A DNA stretch of 57,672 bases from an uncultured Balneola sp. (GCA_913058495.1 CAJXQC010000020.1:1-57672); one strand, 5' to 3'. Shown: positions 42,141 to 51,063, numbered from the stretch's first letter. The notes: generated by a model not told the origin, from the letters alone. Translations and numbers: made by a program.

Positions 42141-43289
42141 ATGCGTATTCTAATTTTTGCACTAGCTACACTATTAATCAGCTGTTCTTCAAAAGAATCT
42201 AAAGACCTGATCCCTGAAAAAAGTGGCCCTCCTTCCATTTCTTTAGGATATCTGGAAGCTCCTGCAGGATTTGCGATTTCTGTATTTGCTGAAGGTGTTA
42301 CTAATGCCCGACAAATGGCGATGAGCGACTCCGGCATACTCTATGTAGGATCGCGTCGCGAAGGTAAAGTGTACGCTGTTGTAGATAACAACAATGATTT
42401 TCAGGCTGACTCTGTCTATACGATCATTGAGGGATTACGCTTACCAAACGGAGTTGCATATAAAGACGGCTCTCTTTTTGTAGCAGAAGTCAGTAAGATC
42501 TGGCGCTTTGATAATATCGATCAAAATTATGCTGATTCTCCTGAACCGGTTTTAGTAACCGATGAACTGCCGACTGAAGGACATCATGGATGGAAATACA
42601 TCGCTTTTGGTCCGGATGAAAAGCTTTATGTCCCGATTGGTGCGCCATGTAATATTTGTAATCATGAAGAAGACAATCCGCTATTTGCTACTCTTACCAA
42701 AATGAATGCAGACGGTTCTGAGCATGAAATTGTCGCCAAAGGAATCCGAAATACAGTAGGATTTACATGGCATCCTGAAACAGGAAACATTTGGTTTACA
42801 GATAACGGCAGAGACTGGCTAGGAGATGACATCCCTCCTTGCGAGCTAAATGAAATTACAGGGGAAGATCAGCATTTTGGTTATCCCTATTTACACGGAA
42901 ATGATGTATGGGACCCGAAGTTTGGAGAAGATGGAAAACCTATGGCTGATCGTTTTAAAAAACCTGTTCAGGAACTAGGTGCGCATGTTGCTCCACTTGG
43001 TGTGATCTTTTATACCGGAAATATGTTTCCAACCAGTTATAAAAACAGAGCTCTTATTGCAGAGCATGGCAGCTGGAACCGCAGTTCAAAAGTTGGATAT
43101 CAAATTTCTCAGGTTATTTTTGATGATGAAGGAAACCCAACAGAGTATAAACCATTTATTACAGGTTGGTTGGCTGGAGAGGAAGATATAAAAGGTCGCC
43201 CCGTTTCCATTCTTCAGTTAGACGATGGGTCCTTACTAATCTCAGATGATGATTCCGGTAAAATATACAGAGTCACATATTCCATCTAG
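42141..43289 (+). CDS. PQQ-dependent sugar dehydrogenase-like (sorbosone dehydrogenase family) lipoprotein
   Basis: A 382-residue exported beta-propeller protein. The lipobox LISC (Cys15) follows a short signal. Blades carry ILYVGSRREGKVYAV, LPNGVAYKDGSLFVAEV, HHGWKYIAFGPDEKLYVPIG, CNICNHEED, NTVGFTWHPETGNIWFTDNG, and RALIAEHGSWNRS near the end, patterns of soluble aldose/sorbosone dehydrogenases that use PQQ. The quinone site His and Arg residues are plausible but I cannot confirm cofactor use; no pqq genes are in the window. It would oxidise a sugar in the periplasm. Monocistronic. Confidence 0.85.
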   Translation: MRILIFALATLLISCSSKESKDLIPEKSGPPSISLGYLEAPAGFAISVFAEGVTNARQMAMSDSGILYVGSRREGKVYAVVDNNNDFQADSVYTIIEGLRLPNGVAYKDGSLFVAEVSKIWRFDNIDQNYADSPEPVLVTDELPTEGHHGWKYIAFGPDEKLYVPIGAPCNICNHEEDNPLFATLTKMNADGSEHEIVAKGIRNTVGFTWHPETGNIWFTDNGRDWLGDDIPPCELNEITGEDQHFGYPYLHGNDVWDPKFGEDGKPMADRFKKPVQELGAHVAPLGVIFYTGNMFPTSYKNRALIAEHGSWNRSSKVGYQISQVIFDDEGNPTEYKPFITGWLAGEEDIKGRPVSILQLDDGSLLISDDDSGKIYRVTYSI

Positions 43290-43330
43290 ATTCTTTTTCA
43301 GAATATATCACAAAGAACGTTTTTAGTGCT

Positions 43331-43338
43331 TATCTTTG
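43331..43338 (+). promoter_or_regulatory. possible promoter -7 box (TAnnTTTG) for isocitrate dehydrogenase
   Basis: TATCTTTG, 39 bases before the ATG, matches the Bacteroidota -7 consensus. No clear -33 element. Confidence 0.4.
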
Positions 43339-43377
43339 TTGCTTAACAAAAGAACATTGAATATCTAAAATCTCTTC

Positions 43378-44379
43378 ATGAAGAACGTTGTACTTATTCC
43401 GGGTGACGGAATTGGCATTGAAATCACAGCTGCCGTAAAAACAATCTTAGAAACTGCAGGTGCTCCAATTAATTGGATCGAATGTGAAGCCGGATTAGGA
43501 GCATATCGTAAACTAGGTAATCCATTACCTGATGAAACTGTTGCTGCGATAGAAGAACACAGAATAGCTCTAAAAGGACCTCTTACAACTCCAGTTGGTA
43601 CAGGTTTCAGATCTATTAATGTGGCATTGAGACAAAAGTTCAACCTCTTCAGCAATATTCGTCCCGCTATTACCCTTCCAAATGTTGATACTCCATTCAA
43701 ATCAGTGGATATGGTGATATTCAGAGAAAACACACAGGGATTGTATATCGGTAAAGAGCATTGGATCGATGAAAACAAACACGCCGAAAGTATTGCTGTA
43801 GTAACAGAAGAAGCCAGTAGAAAAATTATTACTGCAGCTTTTGAATACGCACGTACTAAAGAAATGGAAAAGGTTACTCTTGTCCATAAAGCAAATATTT
43901 TGAAACTGACTACCGGTTTATTTTTAGAAGTTGGGAGAACCGTAGCCAAAGACTTTCCTGATATTGAATTTCAGGATTTGATCGTAGACAATATGGCCAT
44001 GCAAATGGTAATGAGACCTGAACAATTTGATGTTGTAGTTACCACAAACCTATTCGGAGATATTTTATCCGATCTAGCTTCTGGATTAGTTGGAGGACTT
44101 GGCGTAACAGGTTCAGCTAATATCGGAGACGACGCTGCCATGTTTGAAGCTGTTCACGGATCTGCGCCTGATATAGCAGGGCAAAATAAAGCTAACCCGA
44201 TTGCTTTACTTTTCTCATCGCTAATGATGCTGGAACATCTTGATGAGAAGCCCATTGCTGAAAATATCCGAAAAGCTATTTACAAAACTTTAGTAGAGAA
44301 AAAAGTTAAGTGCACTATGGATATTGGAGGTAAAGGAACTACAGATTCATTTACTGAAGCGGTTTGTAGCAACCTTTGA
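43378..44379 (+). CDS. isocitrate/isopropylmalate dehydrogenase family, probable NAD-dependent isocitrate dehydrogenase
   Basis: A 333-residue decarboxylating dehydrogenase. PGDGIGIEIT opens the fold; the substrate loop reads LFSNIRPAITLPNV, with FRENTQGLYIG as in IDH-type members; the metal Asp lies in NLFGDILSDLASGL; the NAD loop is GSAPDIAGQNKANP, whose Asp-Ile after GSAP indicates NAD rather than NADP. Length fits homomeric NAD-IDH/IPMDH (330-360). No leu genes are nearby, favouring isocitrate, but isopropylmalate or homoisocitrate cannot be excluded. It is followed by a bidirectional terminator. Confidence 0.88.
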   Translation: MKNVVLIPGDGIGIEITAAVKTILETAGAPINWIECEAGLGAYRKLGNPLPDETVAAIEEHRIALKGPLTTPVGTGFRSINVALRQKFNLFSNIRPAITLPNVDTPFKSVDMVIFRENTQGLYIGKEHWIDENKHAESIAVVTEEASRKIITAAFEYARTKEMEKVTLVHKANILKLTTGLFLEVGRTVAKDFPDIEFQDLIVDNMAMQMVMRPEQFDVVVTTNLFGDILSDLASGLVGGLGVTGSANIGDDAAMFEAVHGSAPDIAGQNKANPIALLFSSLMMLEHLDEKPIAENIRKAIYKTLVEKKVKCTMDIGGKGTTDSFTEAVCSNL

Positions 44380-44402
44380 GATTTTAAATAACTCTGGATC
44401 AC

Positions 44403-44432
44403 AAAAAGGCAGAAATTATTCTGCCTTTTTTA
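44403..44432. terminator. bidirectional terminator
   Basis: A 12-bp perfect stem (AAAAAGGCAGAA / TTCTGCCTTTTT) with a 4-base loop. The A-run and T-run make it work on both strands, between the convergent isocitrate dehydrogenase and holin-like genes. Confidence 0.92.
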
Positions 44433-44433
44433 T

Positions 44434-44760
44434 TTAAAATACTCTGAAAAGAATTCCGCTTACCAACGACATTACGATTCCAAAGATAAGTGCCCACCAA
44501 AAATTCTTGATCTTAAATCCATCAACTAATGCATCAACCAGCATAATCATCAATGTGTTTATGACAAGAGCGAACAACCCCAATGTTATCAATGTTACCG
44601 GAAGTGCGATTAGCTGAATAATAGGTGTAAGAAAGGTGTTTACAATGGCAAGCAGAGCAGCCACAACAATAGCGCTCCAAAAGTTTTTTATTTCAACGCC
44701 AGGTAGTATTTTTGATGTAGCAAAAACAGCTACGCTATTTAAAAGCCAAGCCCAAATCAT
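44434..44760 (-). CDS. phage holin family protein (four-helix membrane protein)
   Basis: A 108-residue inner membrane protein with four hydrophobic segments and the family pattern LLNSVAVFATSKILPGVEIK, NTFLTPIIQLIALPVTLITL and WWALIFGIVMSLVSGIL. The 'phage holin 4_2' name comes from a profile; chromosomal members are widespread and not linked to phage. No phage genes are around. Monocistronic, ending at the shared terminator. Confidence 0.85.
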   Translation of the reverse strand: MIWAWLLNSVAVFATSKILPGVEIKNFWSAIVVAALLAIVNTFLTPIIQLIALPVTLITLGLFALVINTLMIMLVDALVDGFKIKNFWWALIFGIVMSLVSGILFRVF

Positions 44761-44825
44761 AATGGTATAGTTTGGTTAAAATTCAATTTTGCTTACGCGA
44801 GTTTACTTATTTTGTTTAGAAATTC

Positions 44826-45278
44826 ATGAAAAAAATTATTTCCAGCTTTGAAGAACTAACAACTAATCAATTATATGACCTGACAAAGTTACGTCAGGAT
44901 GTGTTCATAATAGAGCAAAATTGTATATATCCAGATCTTGATGGATATGATAAAAAAGCTTCTCATTTTCTTATTTATGAAAAGGAAGAACTCGTAGCAT
45001 ATTCCAGAATTTTCCCACCTGATATTAAGTATGATGCAGAAACTTCCATTGGAAGAATTATAGTATCGAAAGAAAAAAGAGGAGGAAATTTAGGAGAAAC
45101 ACTAATTAAACAAAGTATCAACTACTGTACAAAAAACTTTCCGAATAGTAATATCAGGATCGAAGCACAGGCAAAGCTCAAGAATTACTACTCACATCTT
45201 GGATTTATTGAAGATAGTGATGTTTATTTGGTTGACGGGATCGACCATCTGCAAATGGTCTACAAAGCTAAGAACTAA
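44826..45278 (+). CDS. GNAT family N-acetyltransferase, ElaA type
   Basis: A 150-residue acetyl-CoA-dependent transferase. ElaA marks: FEELTTNQLYDLTKLRQDVF near the start, then EQNCIYPDLDGYDKKASH, and the acetyl-CoA loop RIIVSKEKRGGNLGETLI (R/Q-x-x-G-x-G/A type). The C-terminal YYSHLGF is typical of GNATs. Substrate unknown. Its end overlaps that of the convergent Hpt gene by 11 bases. Confidence 0.9.
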   Translation: MKKIISSFEELTTNQLYDLTKLRQDVFIIEQNCIYPDLDGYDKKASHFLIYEKEELVAYSRIFPPDIKYDAETSIGRIIVSKEKRGGNLGETLIKQSINYCTKNFPNSNIRIEAQAKLKNYYSHLGFIEDSDVYLVDGIDHLQMVYKAKN

Positions 45279-45621
45279 GCTCTTCTATCTTGCTTTCAAA
45301 ACTAACAAGTGCTGAGTTGAAATTTCGTTTTATTGAATCAACAAGTTCAGGTATACGTTCAAGTTGCTCTCTGTTTCTGGCTTTTGTTTCTACCTCTGCA
45401 ACCAGCAAATGAGTATCATCCATCCCCACATATTGAAAAGTAGGTTTTAGTTTATGCGCTTCTGCTCTGACAGCATCCCAATCTGCTTCCTTCACGCCTG
45501 ATTCTATATTGGATAATTGATCAGGAGTATCATTTATAAAAAGTTGAAGCATCTCTACAATCATCTCTGAACTTCCTCCTGTAACTTCTTCTAAATATGA
45601 CAAATCTAAGTCGCTATTCAT
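45268..45621 (-). CDS. Hpt domain histidine phosphotransfer protein
   Basis: A 117-residue four-helix phosphotransfer protein from ATG 45621 (a GTG just before adds one residue). The phospho-acceptor is His56 in RAEAHKLKPTFQYVG. It begins with a helix-breaking LDLSYLEEVTGGS and has the usual ELLQLF-like helix (EMLQLFINDTP). Hpt proteins carry phosphate between hybrid kinases and response regulators. No hybrid kinase is adjacent; the nearest signalling genes lie 3.4 kb away. Confidence 0.88.
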   Translation of the reverse strand: MNSDLDLSYLEEVTGGSSEMIVEMLQLFINDTPDQLSNIESGVKEADWDAVRAEAHKLKPTFQYVGMDDTHLLVAEVETKARNREQLERIPELVDSIKRNFNSALVSFESKIEELSS

Positions 45622-45681
45622 CACAAATAATTCAGAATTAAGTAGAGTTTAATAAGTCTTTTCAATTTTCAAACTTCTCAA

Positions 45682-45756
45682 TTAAGCGGTAAAAATTACG
45701 ATCCCAACCAGCACTAAAACTGTAATTTTGAAAATCAGAGCTTTCCAGTTTTTCAT
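45682..45756 (-). CDS. possible 24-residue membrane peptide
   Basis: A short reading frame (MKNWKALIFKITVLVLVGIV...) with Lys/Trp at the start and one hydrophobic helix, in the 245-bp gap between the Hpt and glmS genes. The sequence has the look of a real small membrane protein, but no strong ribosome binding site (AAAGAAA only) and its size make it uncertain. Nothing else is seen in the gap. Confidence 0.35.
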   Translation of the reverse strand: MKNWKALIFKITVLVLVGIVIFTA

Positions 45757-45866
45757 TTTCTTTATTTACTAACCATGAACATTCAAGGAATTGAAAGAAA
45801 CAAATTCCTGAATTAAAAACAAGTTATCCACATTATTTTTTTATTCAAAAATTTAACAACGGATAC

Positions 45867-47699
45867 TTATTCCACAGTTACACTTTTTGCCAGATTTCTG
45901 GGTTGATCGACATCGCAACCTCTGTTTACAGCTATATTATAAGATAAAATCTGTAGTGGAATAACTGTTAACAACGGTGATAATTCATCTTCTGTTTCTG
46001 GTACTGAAAAACTAAACTCTGATAAGTTTTCCACTTCTTCGTTGCCTTCTGTAACAATTGAGATAATTCTTCCTTTTCTGGCTCTGACTTCCTCTATATT
46101 GCTCACCATTTTATCATTGGTATGATTGGTTCCCGCTATTACAACAACAGGCATCATTTCATCTATTAAAGCAATTGGTCCGTGTTTCATTTCCGCTGCA
46201 GGATATCCTTCTGCATGAATGTAAGATATTTCCTTAAGCTTGAGCGCTCCTTCAAGAGCCACTGGAAATCCGAAAGATCTCCCTAGATATAAGAAATTGG
46301 GAGCGTAGGAAAACAAATTAGAAACCTCATCCAGCTCACTACTTTTCTCTAATATCTTTTCGATTTTAGAAGGAATTTTGCTCAATTCTTTAATCAATAG
46401 ACTAGCTTTTTCCTTTGAAATGGTACCTTTAACCTGGGCCAGTTTTATAGCCATCAAAGTAAGAACTGTTACCTGACCTGTAAATGCTTTAGTAGACGCC
46501 ACCCCAATTTCCGGACCTGCATGGATATATACTCCGGCGTCTGTTTCTCTGGCAATGGAAGAACCCACTACATTAACCACTCCAATTACAAGAGCACCAT
46601 TTTCTTTTGCTTGCCTTAATGCTGCTAAAGTATCAGCGGTTTCGCCACTTTGAGATATAACGATCATCACATCTCCCTCTCCAATCAACGACTCTTTATA
46701 ACGCAGCTCAGATGCATATTCAACCTCTACAGATACTTTAGCCAATGACTCAAATAAATATTCCCCTACAATTCCTGAGTGCCAACTTGTTCCACAAGCT
46801 GCAATTACCAATCGTTTAGCGTCTGCAATTTTCTCTAATACATCCTTAATACCACCAAGTGTAATAGTTCCGCTTTCAACATCCAGACGACCTCTTAAAC
46901 AATCTGAAATAGCCTTAGGCTGTTCAAAGATCTCTTTATGCATAAAAAATTCATATCCCCCCTTTTCAATCTCCTCCAAGCTAAGTGCTAATTCATGAAC
47001 TTCTTTAATTAAAGAATCATCATTCAAGGTGTGAACCTGATATCCATCTTTCTTGATCACTGCAATTTCACCATCATCAAGATAAACTACCTGATCTGTA
47101 TATTCCGCCACAGCCGATGCATCAGAAGCAATAAGCATTTCACCGTCTCCCACTCCTAATAACAACGGAGAACCTTTCCTTGCAACAATTAATTGATCTG
47201 GAAAATCAGCATGGATGATCGCAACACCATAAGTTCCTTCGATCTGAGCAAGTGCGATTTGCACCGCTTTTTTGAAGTCGCCCGGATTTTTGGAATAAAC
47301 ATCTTCAATCAGTTTTGCCAAAACTTCAGTATCGGTTTGAGAATAAAAAGTGTGTCCCTTCGATTCTAAAACTTTTTTAAGCGAATTATAATTTTCAATT
47401 ATTCCATTATGAACAAGTGCTAACTTCTCTGAACTACTTGTGTGCGGGTGAGAGTTGATATCATTGGGTTCTCCATGTGTAGCCCATCTGGTATGCCCAA
47501 TTCCTATTCTCGAATGGTCTTCATCTGAGAGGAGAGCTTCAAGTTTTGCAACCTTTCCTTTTCCTTTTTTTATGTCAAGCTTACCATTAAATAAAGCAAT
47601 CCCGGCAGAGTCATACCCTCTGTACTCCAACCTTTTAAGGCCTTTTATAATTACTTCGCTAGCCCTTTTATTCCCAATATATCCAACAATTCCACACAT
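45867..47699 (-). CDS. glmS: glutamine-fructose-6-phosphate aminotransferase (isomerising)
   Basis: A 610-residue enzyme making glucosamine 6-phosphate from fructose 6-phosphate and glutamine, the entry to amino-sugar and peptidoglycan synthesis. Cys2 (MCGIVGYIG) is the glutaminase nucleophile; YRGYDSAGIA and GIGHTRWATHGEPNDINSHP follow. Two SIS domains bind the sugar (VISQSGETADTLAAL), and the C-terminal tail ends with the family-typical KSVTVE. Length matches E. coli (609). It is divergent from the GlmU-like gene, so two steps of UDP-GlcNAc synthesis are adjacent. No glmS ribozyme is evident in the 86-bp gap. Confidence 0.98.
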   Translation of the reverse strand: MCGIVGYIGNKRASEVIIKGLKRLEYRGYDSAGIALFNGKLDIKKGKGKVAKLEALLSDEDHSRIGIGHTRWATHGEPNDINSHPHTSSSEKLALVHNGIIENYNSLKKVLESKGHTFYSQTDTEVLAKLIEDVYSKNPGDFKKAVQIALAQIEGTYGVAIIHADFPDQLIVARKGSPLLLGVGDGEMLIASDASAVAEYTDQVVYLDDGEIAVIKKDGYQVHTLNDDSLIKEVHELALSLEEIEKGGYEFFMHKEIFEQPKAISDCLRGRLDVESGTITLGGIKDVLEKIADAKRLVIAACGTSWHSGIVGEYLFESLAKVSVEVEYASELRYKESLIGEGDVMIVISQSGETADTLAALRQAKENGALVIGVVNVVGSSIARETDAGVYIHAGPEIGVASTKAFTGQVTVLTLMAIKLAQVKGTISKEKASLLIKELSKIPSKIEKILEKSSELDEVSNLFSYAPNFLYLGRSFGFPVALEGALKLKEISYIHAEGYPAAEMKHGPIALIDEMMPVVVIAGTNHTNDKMVSNIEEVRARKGRIISIVTEGNEEVENLSEFSFSVPETEDELSPLLTVIPLQILSYNIAVNRGCDVDQPRNLAKSVTVE

Positions 47700-47785
47700 A
47701 GTATTTTTTTTAGTGCTTTAACCCTATCATGTAAATATAGATATTAACTACTACATTATTTATATAAGTCTCTAATAATTTTACG

Positions 47786-48976
47786 ATGCAGATAATTTTT
47801 TTTGAAGATACTATTGCCCGAAGGTTTAAGCCTCTAACTTTAACAAGACCTCTTTGGGATCTCAGAGTTGGAATTTTGACTATTTTTGAAAAATGGAAAT
47901 ACTCTCTAAACCCTGATTCATTAGCCTGGGAAGCACAACCGTATCTTAAAAAATTATTCCCGTCCCCAAGCCCGGATAAAGACAAAGCATGTTTATACAT
48001 AAACTCCAGATTCCTTCCCTCTCAAAAGTTATTGGATCTATTGGCTAAGGCACAAATCAATGAAGCATTTTACTATAATGACGAACCGGTTTGTTTTATG
48101 TCTGATAAACCGCATACAGAATTAACTTATTCGATATTGGAATCAGCAAACAGAACTGAACTGGACTTTAAGCCGGTGTTTGTAGAATATCTTTGGGAAT
48201 TGCTGGAGTCGAATGGAAAACAAATAATGGAAGATATCAAGCTTCTTGATATTCCATCAATTAAAGGATCAGAGATTGCTAATGGCACTGTATTGGTTGA
48301 ACCAGATAATATCTTTATTGCAAAAGATGCAACTGTAGAACCGGGAGTAATCCTTATGGCGGACAAAGGTCCGGTTTTTATCGGACCAAATGCTGTAATT
48401 GAAGCAGGAGCTATTTTGAAAGGTCCGGTTGCAGTTTGTAATAATGCCACTGTAAAAATGAGAGCTCGTATATATGATTCTTCTACAATAGGCCCATTTA
48501 GCAAAGTTGGTGGTGAAGTCTCTTCAACAATTTTTCACTCCTATTCCAATAAAGCTCATGATGGGTTTGTTGGGAATTCTATTTTCGGACAGTGGTGTAA
48601 TTTGGGAGCTGATTCGAATACATCCAACTTAAAAAACAACTATGACTTTGTACGTATCCAGGATTGGGAAACGAAAGAATTTTATCGGGTAGGATTTCAG
48701 TTTTTTGGAACAGTAATGGGTGACCATTCTAAAACCTCTATCAATTCAATGCTATCTACGGGTACAACATGCGGGGTTTCGTCCAATATTTTTACTTCTG
48801 ATTTCCCCCCGAAATATATCCCTTCTTTCACGTGGCTTGATGGAGTTAAAAACCCTGAATTCAGATTTGATAAAGCTCTTGAAGTTATGAAAGCGATGAT
48901 GGCAAGAAGAAAAATTGAACTCAGCGATGAGTACGAGCACATGATGAGATACTTATTTAACGAAAGAAGTGCCTAA
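47786..48976 (+). CDS. GlmU-like sugar nucleotidyltransferase (Bacteroidota-type alternative GlmU)
   Basis: A 396-residue protein with an atypical N-terminal nucleotidyltransferase part (MQIIFFEDTIARRFKPLTLT, PLWDLRVGILTIFEKW) and a C-terminal left-handed beta-helix of hexapeptide repeats (about 165-330: VEPDNIFIAKDATVEPGVIL, VFIGPNAVIEAGAILKGPVA). This is the plan of the Bacteroidota family proposed to replace GlmU, with uridylyl- and acetyltransferase roles in UDP-GlcNAc synthesis. Being beside glmS strongly supports that. It lacks the classical GlmU LAAGxGTRM loop, as expected for this group. Confidence 0.88.
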   Translation: MQIIFFEDTIARRFKPLTLTRPLWDLRVGILTIFEKWKYSLNPDSLAWEAQPYLKKLFPSPSPDKDKACLYINSRFLPSQKLLDLLAKAQINEAFYYNDEPVCFMSDKPHTELTYSILESANRTELDFKPVFVEYLWELLESNGKQIMEDIKLLDIPSIKGSEIANGTVLVEPDNIFIAKDATVEPGVILMADKGPVFIGPNAVIEAGAILKGPVAVCNNATVKMRARIYDSSTIGPFSKVGGEVSSTIFHSYSNKAHDGFVGNSIFGQWCNLGADSNTSNLKNNYDFVRIQDWETKEFYRVGFQFFGTVMGDHSKTSINSMLSTGTTCGVSSNIFTSDFPPKYIPSFTWLDGVKNPEFRFDKALEVMKAMMARRKIELSDEYEHMMRYLFNERSA

Positions 48977-48989
48977 ATTCCACAATTGT

Positions 48990-50588
48990 TTATTTGGTAA
49001 GTGCGCTGCTCGACCCTTTTACATCTCTGTATTCAAAACCTATTATAACTGATTCTCGATTCCGACTGATCTCTATGGATGCTCCCAGTTGCTTTGCGAG
49101 CACATTAAATATCTCTGAAAAATTTTGATCATTCTCTTTTAATAGTAAATCAGCAACTCTGGCAAGTTCTTTATCTATTAAATTGATACGAATGTTCACA
49201 TCATCCTGGAAAATATTTACACGCAATTCTTCTGCTGGTTTATATTTCTTATCTCCTTTAAAACGGAAAATCTCAAAGATCATCTCGCTGAGTAACAGCG
49301 ACAATGGCACTGCCTGATTGATATTAAACTTAATCCCTTTATTGCTCGTGGTAATATTTACCTGAACATCCTGAATTCTTTCCTGAATAAAACTTACAAT
49401 TAGAACTTTTTTTACCGTTTCAGATACTGAGATATCACTAAAATTTCCTAACTCATATACCAGTTCGTGAATGATCGCAATAGATTTTATCCGAAGAATA
49501 TTCGCTGAAATAATCTCATCTCTATCCTTTATACCTAAATCCATTTGATCCAATTGCAAGAATCCGGAGATCAATGCAAGATTGTTTTTTACTCTGTGAT
49601 GTACCTCTCCAACAAGTAACTCCTTCTCATCTAGTAACCTATTCAGTTTTTTATTGGATTTTTTAAGTTTTTGTTCAGATTTATACTCACTGAAGGCATT
49701 ACTGATCAAACCGGAAATCGATTTTATGAGCTTGTCTTCTGATTTTGTCCAGGCTCTTTTCTTTCTGACTTCATCAAAACCGATAAATCCATAAAAGACT
49801 TCTCCAACGCTTATTGGATATACGATCAAAGATTTAATATTCTGAGGTTCCAGAACCTCTACCATATCAGCCGGCAAATCATGTATATCTTCCGCCACCA
49901 TTAATCCATCATTTACCAGCAAGGGTTTAAGTGAGGGCATATCATTCTTATAATCCAGATTTTGCAGATTCTCAATTTCAGGAGCTACACCGTCGGCACA
50001 CCATTCAAAAGTATTTCTGGTGTTGTTTCCGGAATTAAAATCCTCAAAAATGTATACCCTTGAAACATTTACCGTTTCTCCAAGCTTCTTTATTACCTGA
50101 TTTATTTTTTTCGTAAAAGAACCCAGCGAATTCAGTTTTACAGAAATCTCCGCTAAAGCCTCCTGAAACTTAAGGTTTTCTTCAAGCTCTGCGAGAGTAT
50201 TGGTAAGTTTCTTTTTATCCTTTTGTTCATTCAGGATACGTTTTATTGCAAATGGAAGACGTTTGAGATTATCTTTGGTTAGTACATCATTAGCCCGGTT
50301 TTTAAGCAATGCTATTTCCTCCTCACGGGTAATATCTCCAGACAGAATAACCACAGGTATTCCGGGAATTACTTTTTTTGCATGAATCAGATTTTCTGTT
50401 CCCGAAAAAGTTTTAAGATCATAATCAGAAATAATAAGATCAGGCACCCATTTACTTAACAGTACTTCGAAGTCAGGCTTTGTAGTTGCCAATTTCACTT
50501 CAAAATCCTGTTCCATCATATTCAATTCTCTGAGCATAAGCTCATAGTCAAATTGAGAATCTTCTATAATGAGTATCTTTTTTATCAT
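48990..50588 (-). CDS. response regulator - GAF - HisKA_2 protein with degenerate ATPase domain
   Basis: A 532-residue signalling protein. Receiver domain 3-120 with phospho-acceptor Asp55; coiled coil; GAF domain about 145-300; then a HisKA_2-type dimerisation helix with His331 in GEVHHRVKNNLALISGFLQL. The C-terminal domain should be a HATPase, but the N-box reads LLLSEMIFEIFRF, where Glu435 is kept and the Mg-binding Asn is Glu439, and no DxGxG motif follows (LIDKELARVADLL instead). So it probably cannot bind ATP and may act as a phosphotransfer or dimer-scaffold protein. Last gene of the signalling operon. Confidence 0.85.
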   Translation of the reverse strand: MIKKILIIEDSQFDYELMLRELNMMEQDFEVKLATTKPDFEVLLSKWVPDLIISDYDLKTFSGTENLIHAKKVIPGIPVVILSGDITREEEIALLKNRANDVLTKDNLKRLPFAIKRILNEQKDKKKLTNTLAELEENLKFQEALAEISVKLNSLGSFTKKINQVIKKLGETVNVSRVYIFEDFNSGNNTRNTFEWCADGVAPEIENLQNLDYKNDMPSLKPLLVNDGLMVAEDIHDLPADMVEVLEPQNIKSLIVYPISVGEVFYGFIGFDEVRKKRAWTKSEDKLIKSISGLISNAFSEYKSEQKLKKSNKKLNRLLDEKELLVGEVHHRVKNNLALISGFLQLDQMDLGIKDRDEIISANILRIKSIAIIHELVYELGNFSDISVSETVKKVLIVSFIQERIQDVQVNITTSNKGIKFNINQAVPLSLLLSEMIFEIFRFKGDKKYKPAEELRVNIFQDDVNIRINLIDKELARVADLLLKENDQNFSEIFNVLAKQLGASIEISRNRESVIIGFEYRDVKGSSSALTK

Positions 50589-50622
50589 TATCAGGTTTAA
50601 TCTTAATATTTAAAGCTTGCTA

Positions 50623-51063
50623 CTAAGGCAACTCATTCAGTATCAACCAATAATAACCTATTTCTTTTACGGCTTCCATAAATGAATTGAATTCTACAGG
50701 TTTAACGATATAGCTGTTTACACCAAGTTTATAACCATCTACCACGTCCCGTTCTTCTTTTGATGAGGTAAGCATTACGATGGGTATGTTCTGTGTATCT
50801 TTGTTTGATCTGACTGCTTTTAAAACTTCCAGACCGTCTACTTTAGGCATTTTAAGATCAAGCAAAATCACTCTTGGTTGGTTGTGAACACTTCTGCCTT
50901 CAAAATCTCCGGTGCCGAACAAAAATTCGAGAGCCTCTTCCCCATCTTTTAAGCGTGTTATTTTGTTGCTTATCTTATTTCTCTTGAGGGATCTTAGCGC
51001 CATTTCTGCATCATGATCATTATCCTCAACCAATAAAATTTCTACTGTTTTATTTACATCCAT
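50623..51063 (-). CDS. single-domain response regulator (Rcp1/CheY type)
   Basis: A 146-residue receiver domain alone. Acidic pair in LLVEDNDHDAEM, phospho-acceptor Asp in ILLDLKMPKVDG, Thr in VMLTSSKEE and Lys in YIVKPVEF. The spacing and the extended loop (FGTGDFEGRSVHNQPR) are those of Rcp1-like regulators that serve PAS/phytochrome-type kinases. It lies 25 bases after the multi-PAS kinase and before the REC-GAF-HisKA_2 protein, so it likely shuttles phosphate between them. Confidence 0.93.
   Translation of the reverse strand: MDVNKTVEILLVEDNDHDAEMALRSLKRNKISNKITRLKDGEEALEFLFGTGDFEGRSVHNQPRVILLDLKMPKVDGLEVLKAVRSNKDTQNIPIVMLTSSKEERDVVDGYKLGVNSYIVKPVEFNSFMEAVKEIGYYWLILNELP

Noticed and set aside
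43365-43949. 194-codon open frame antisense to the isocitrate dehydrogenase gene
   Set aside because: It lies wholly opposite a well-supported enzyme gene, its translation has low-complexity Ser/Val/Ile-rich composition, and no start signal or domain is seen. Same reasoning for other long antisense frames (e.g. 23230-23640, 14882-15277).
44434-44760. Holin-family gene as a prophage marker
   Set aside because: No endolysin, capsid, integrase or other phage gene is near; chromosomal members of this family are common.
47700-47785. glmS ribozyme or riboswitch between glmS and the GlmU-like gene
   Set aside because: The gap is only 86 bases of AT-rich sequence and shows no ribozyme-like helices; that ribozyme is mainly known from Firmicutes.
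48990-49300. Frameshift explaining the missing ATPase motifs of the REC-GAF-HisKA_2 protein
   Set aside because: The frame continues with family-like C-terminal sequence (LAKQLGASIEI) to a natural stop, so the residues look substituted rather than shifted.
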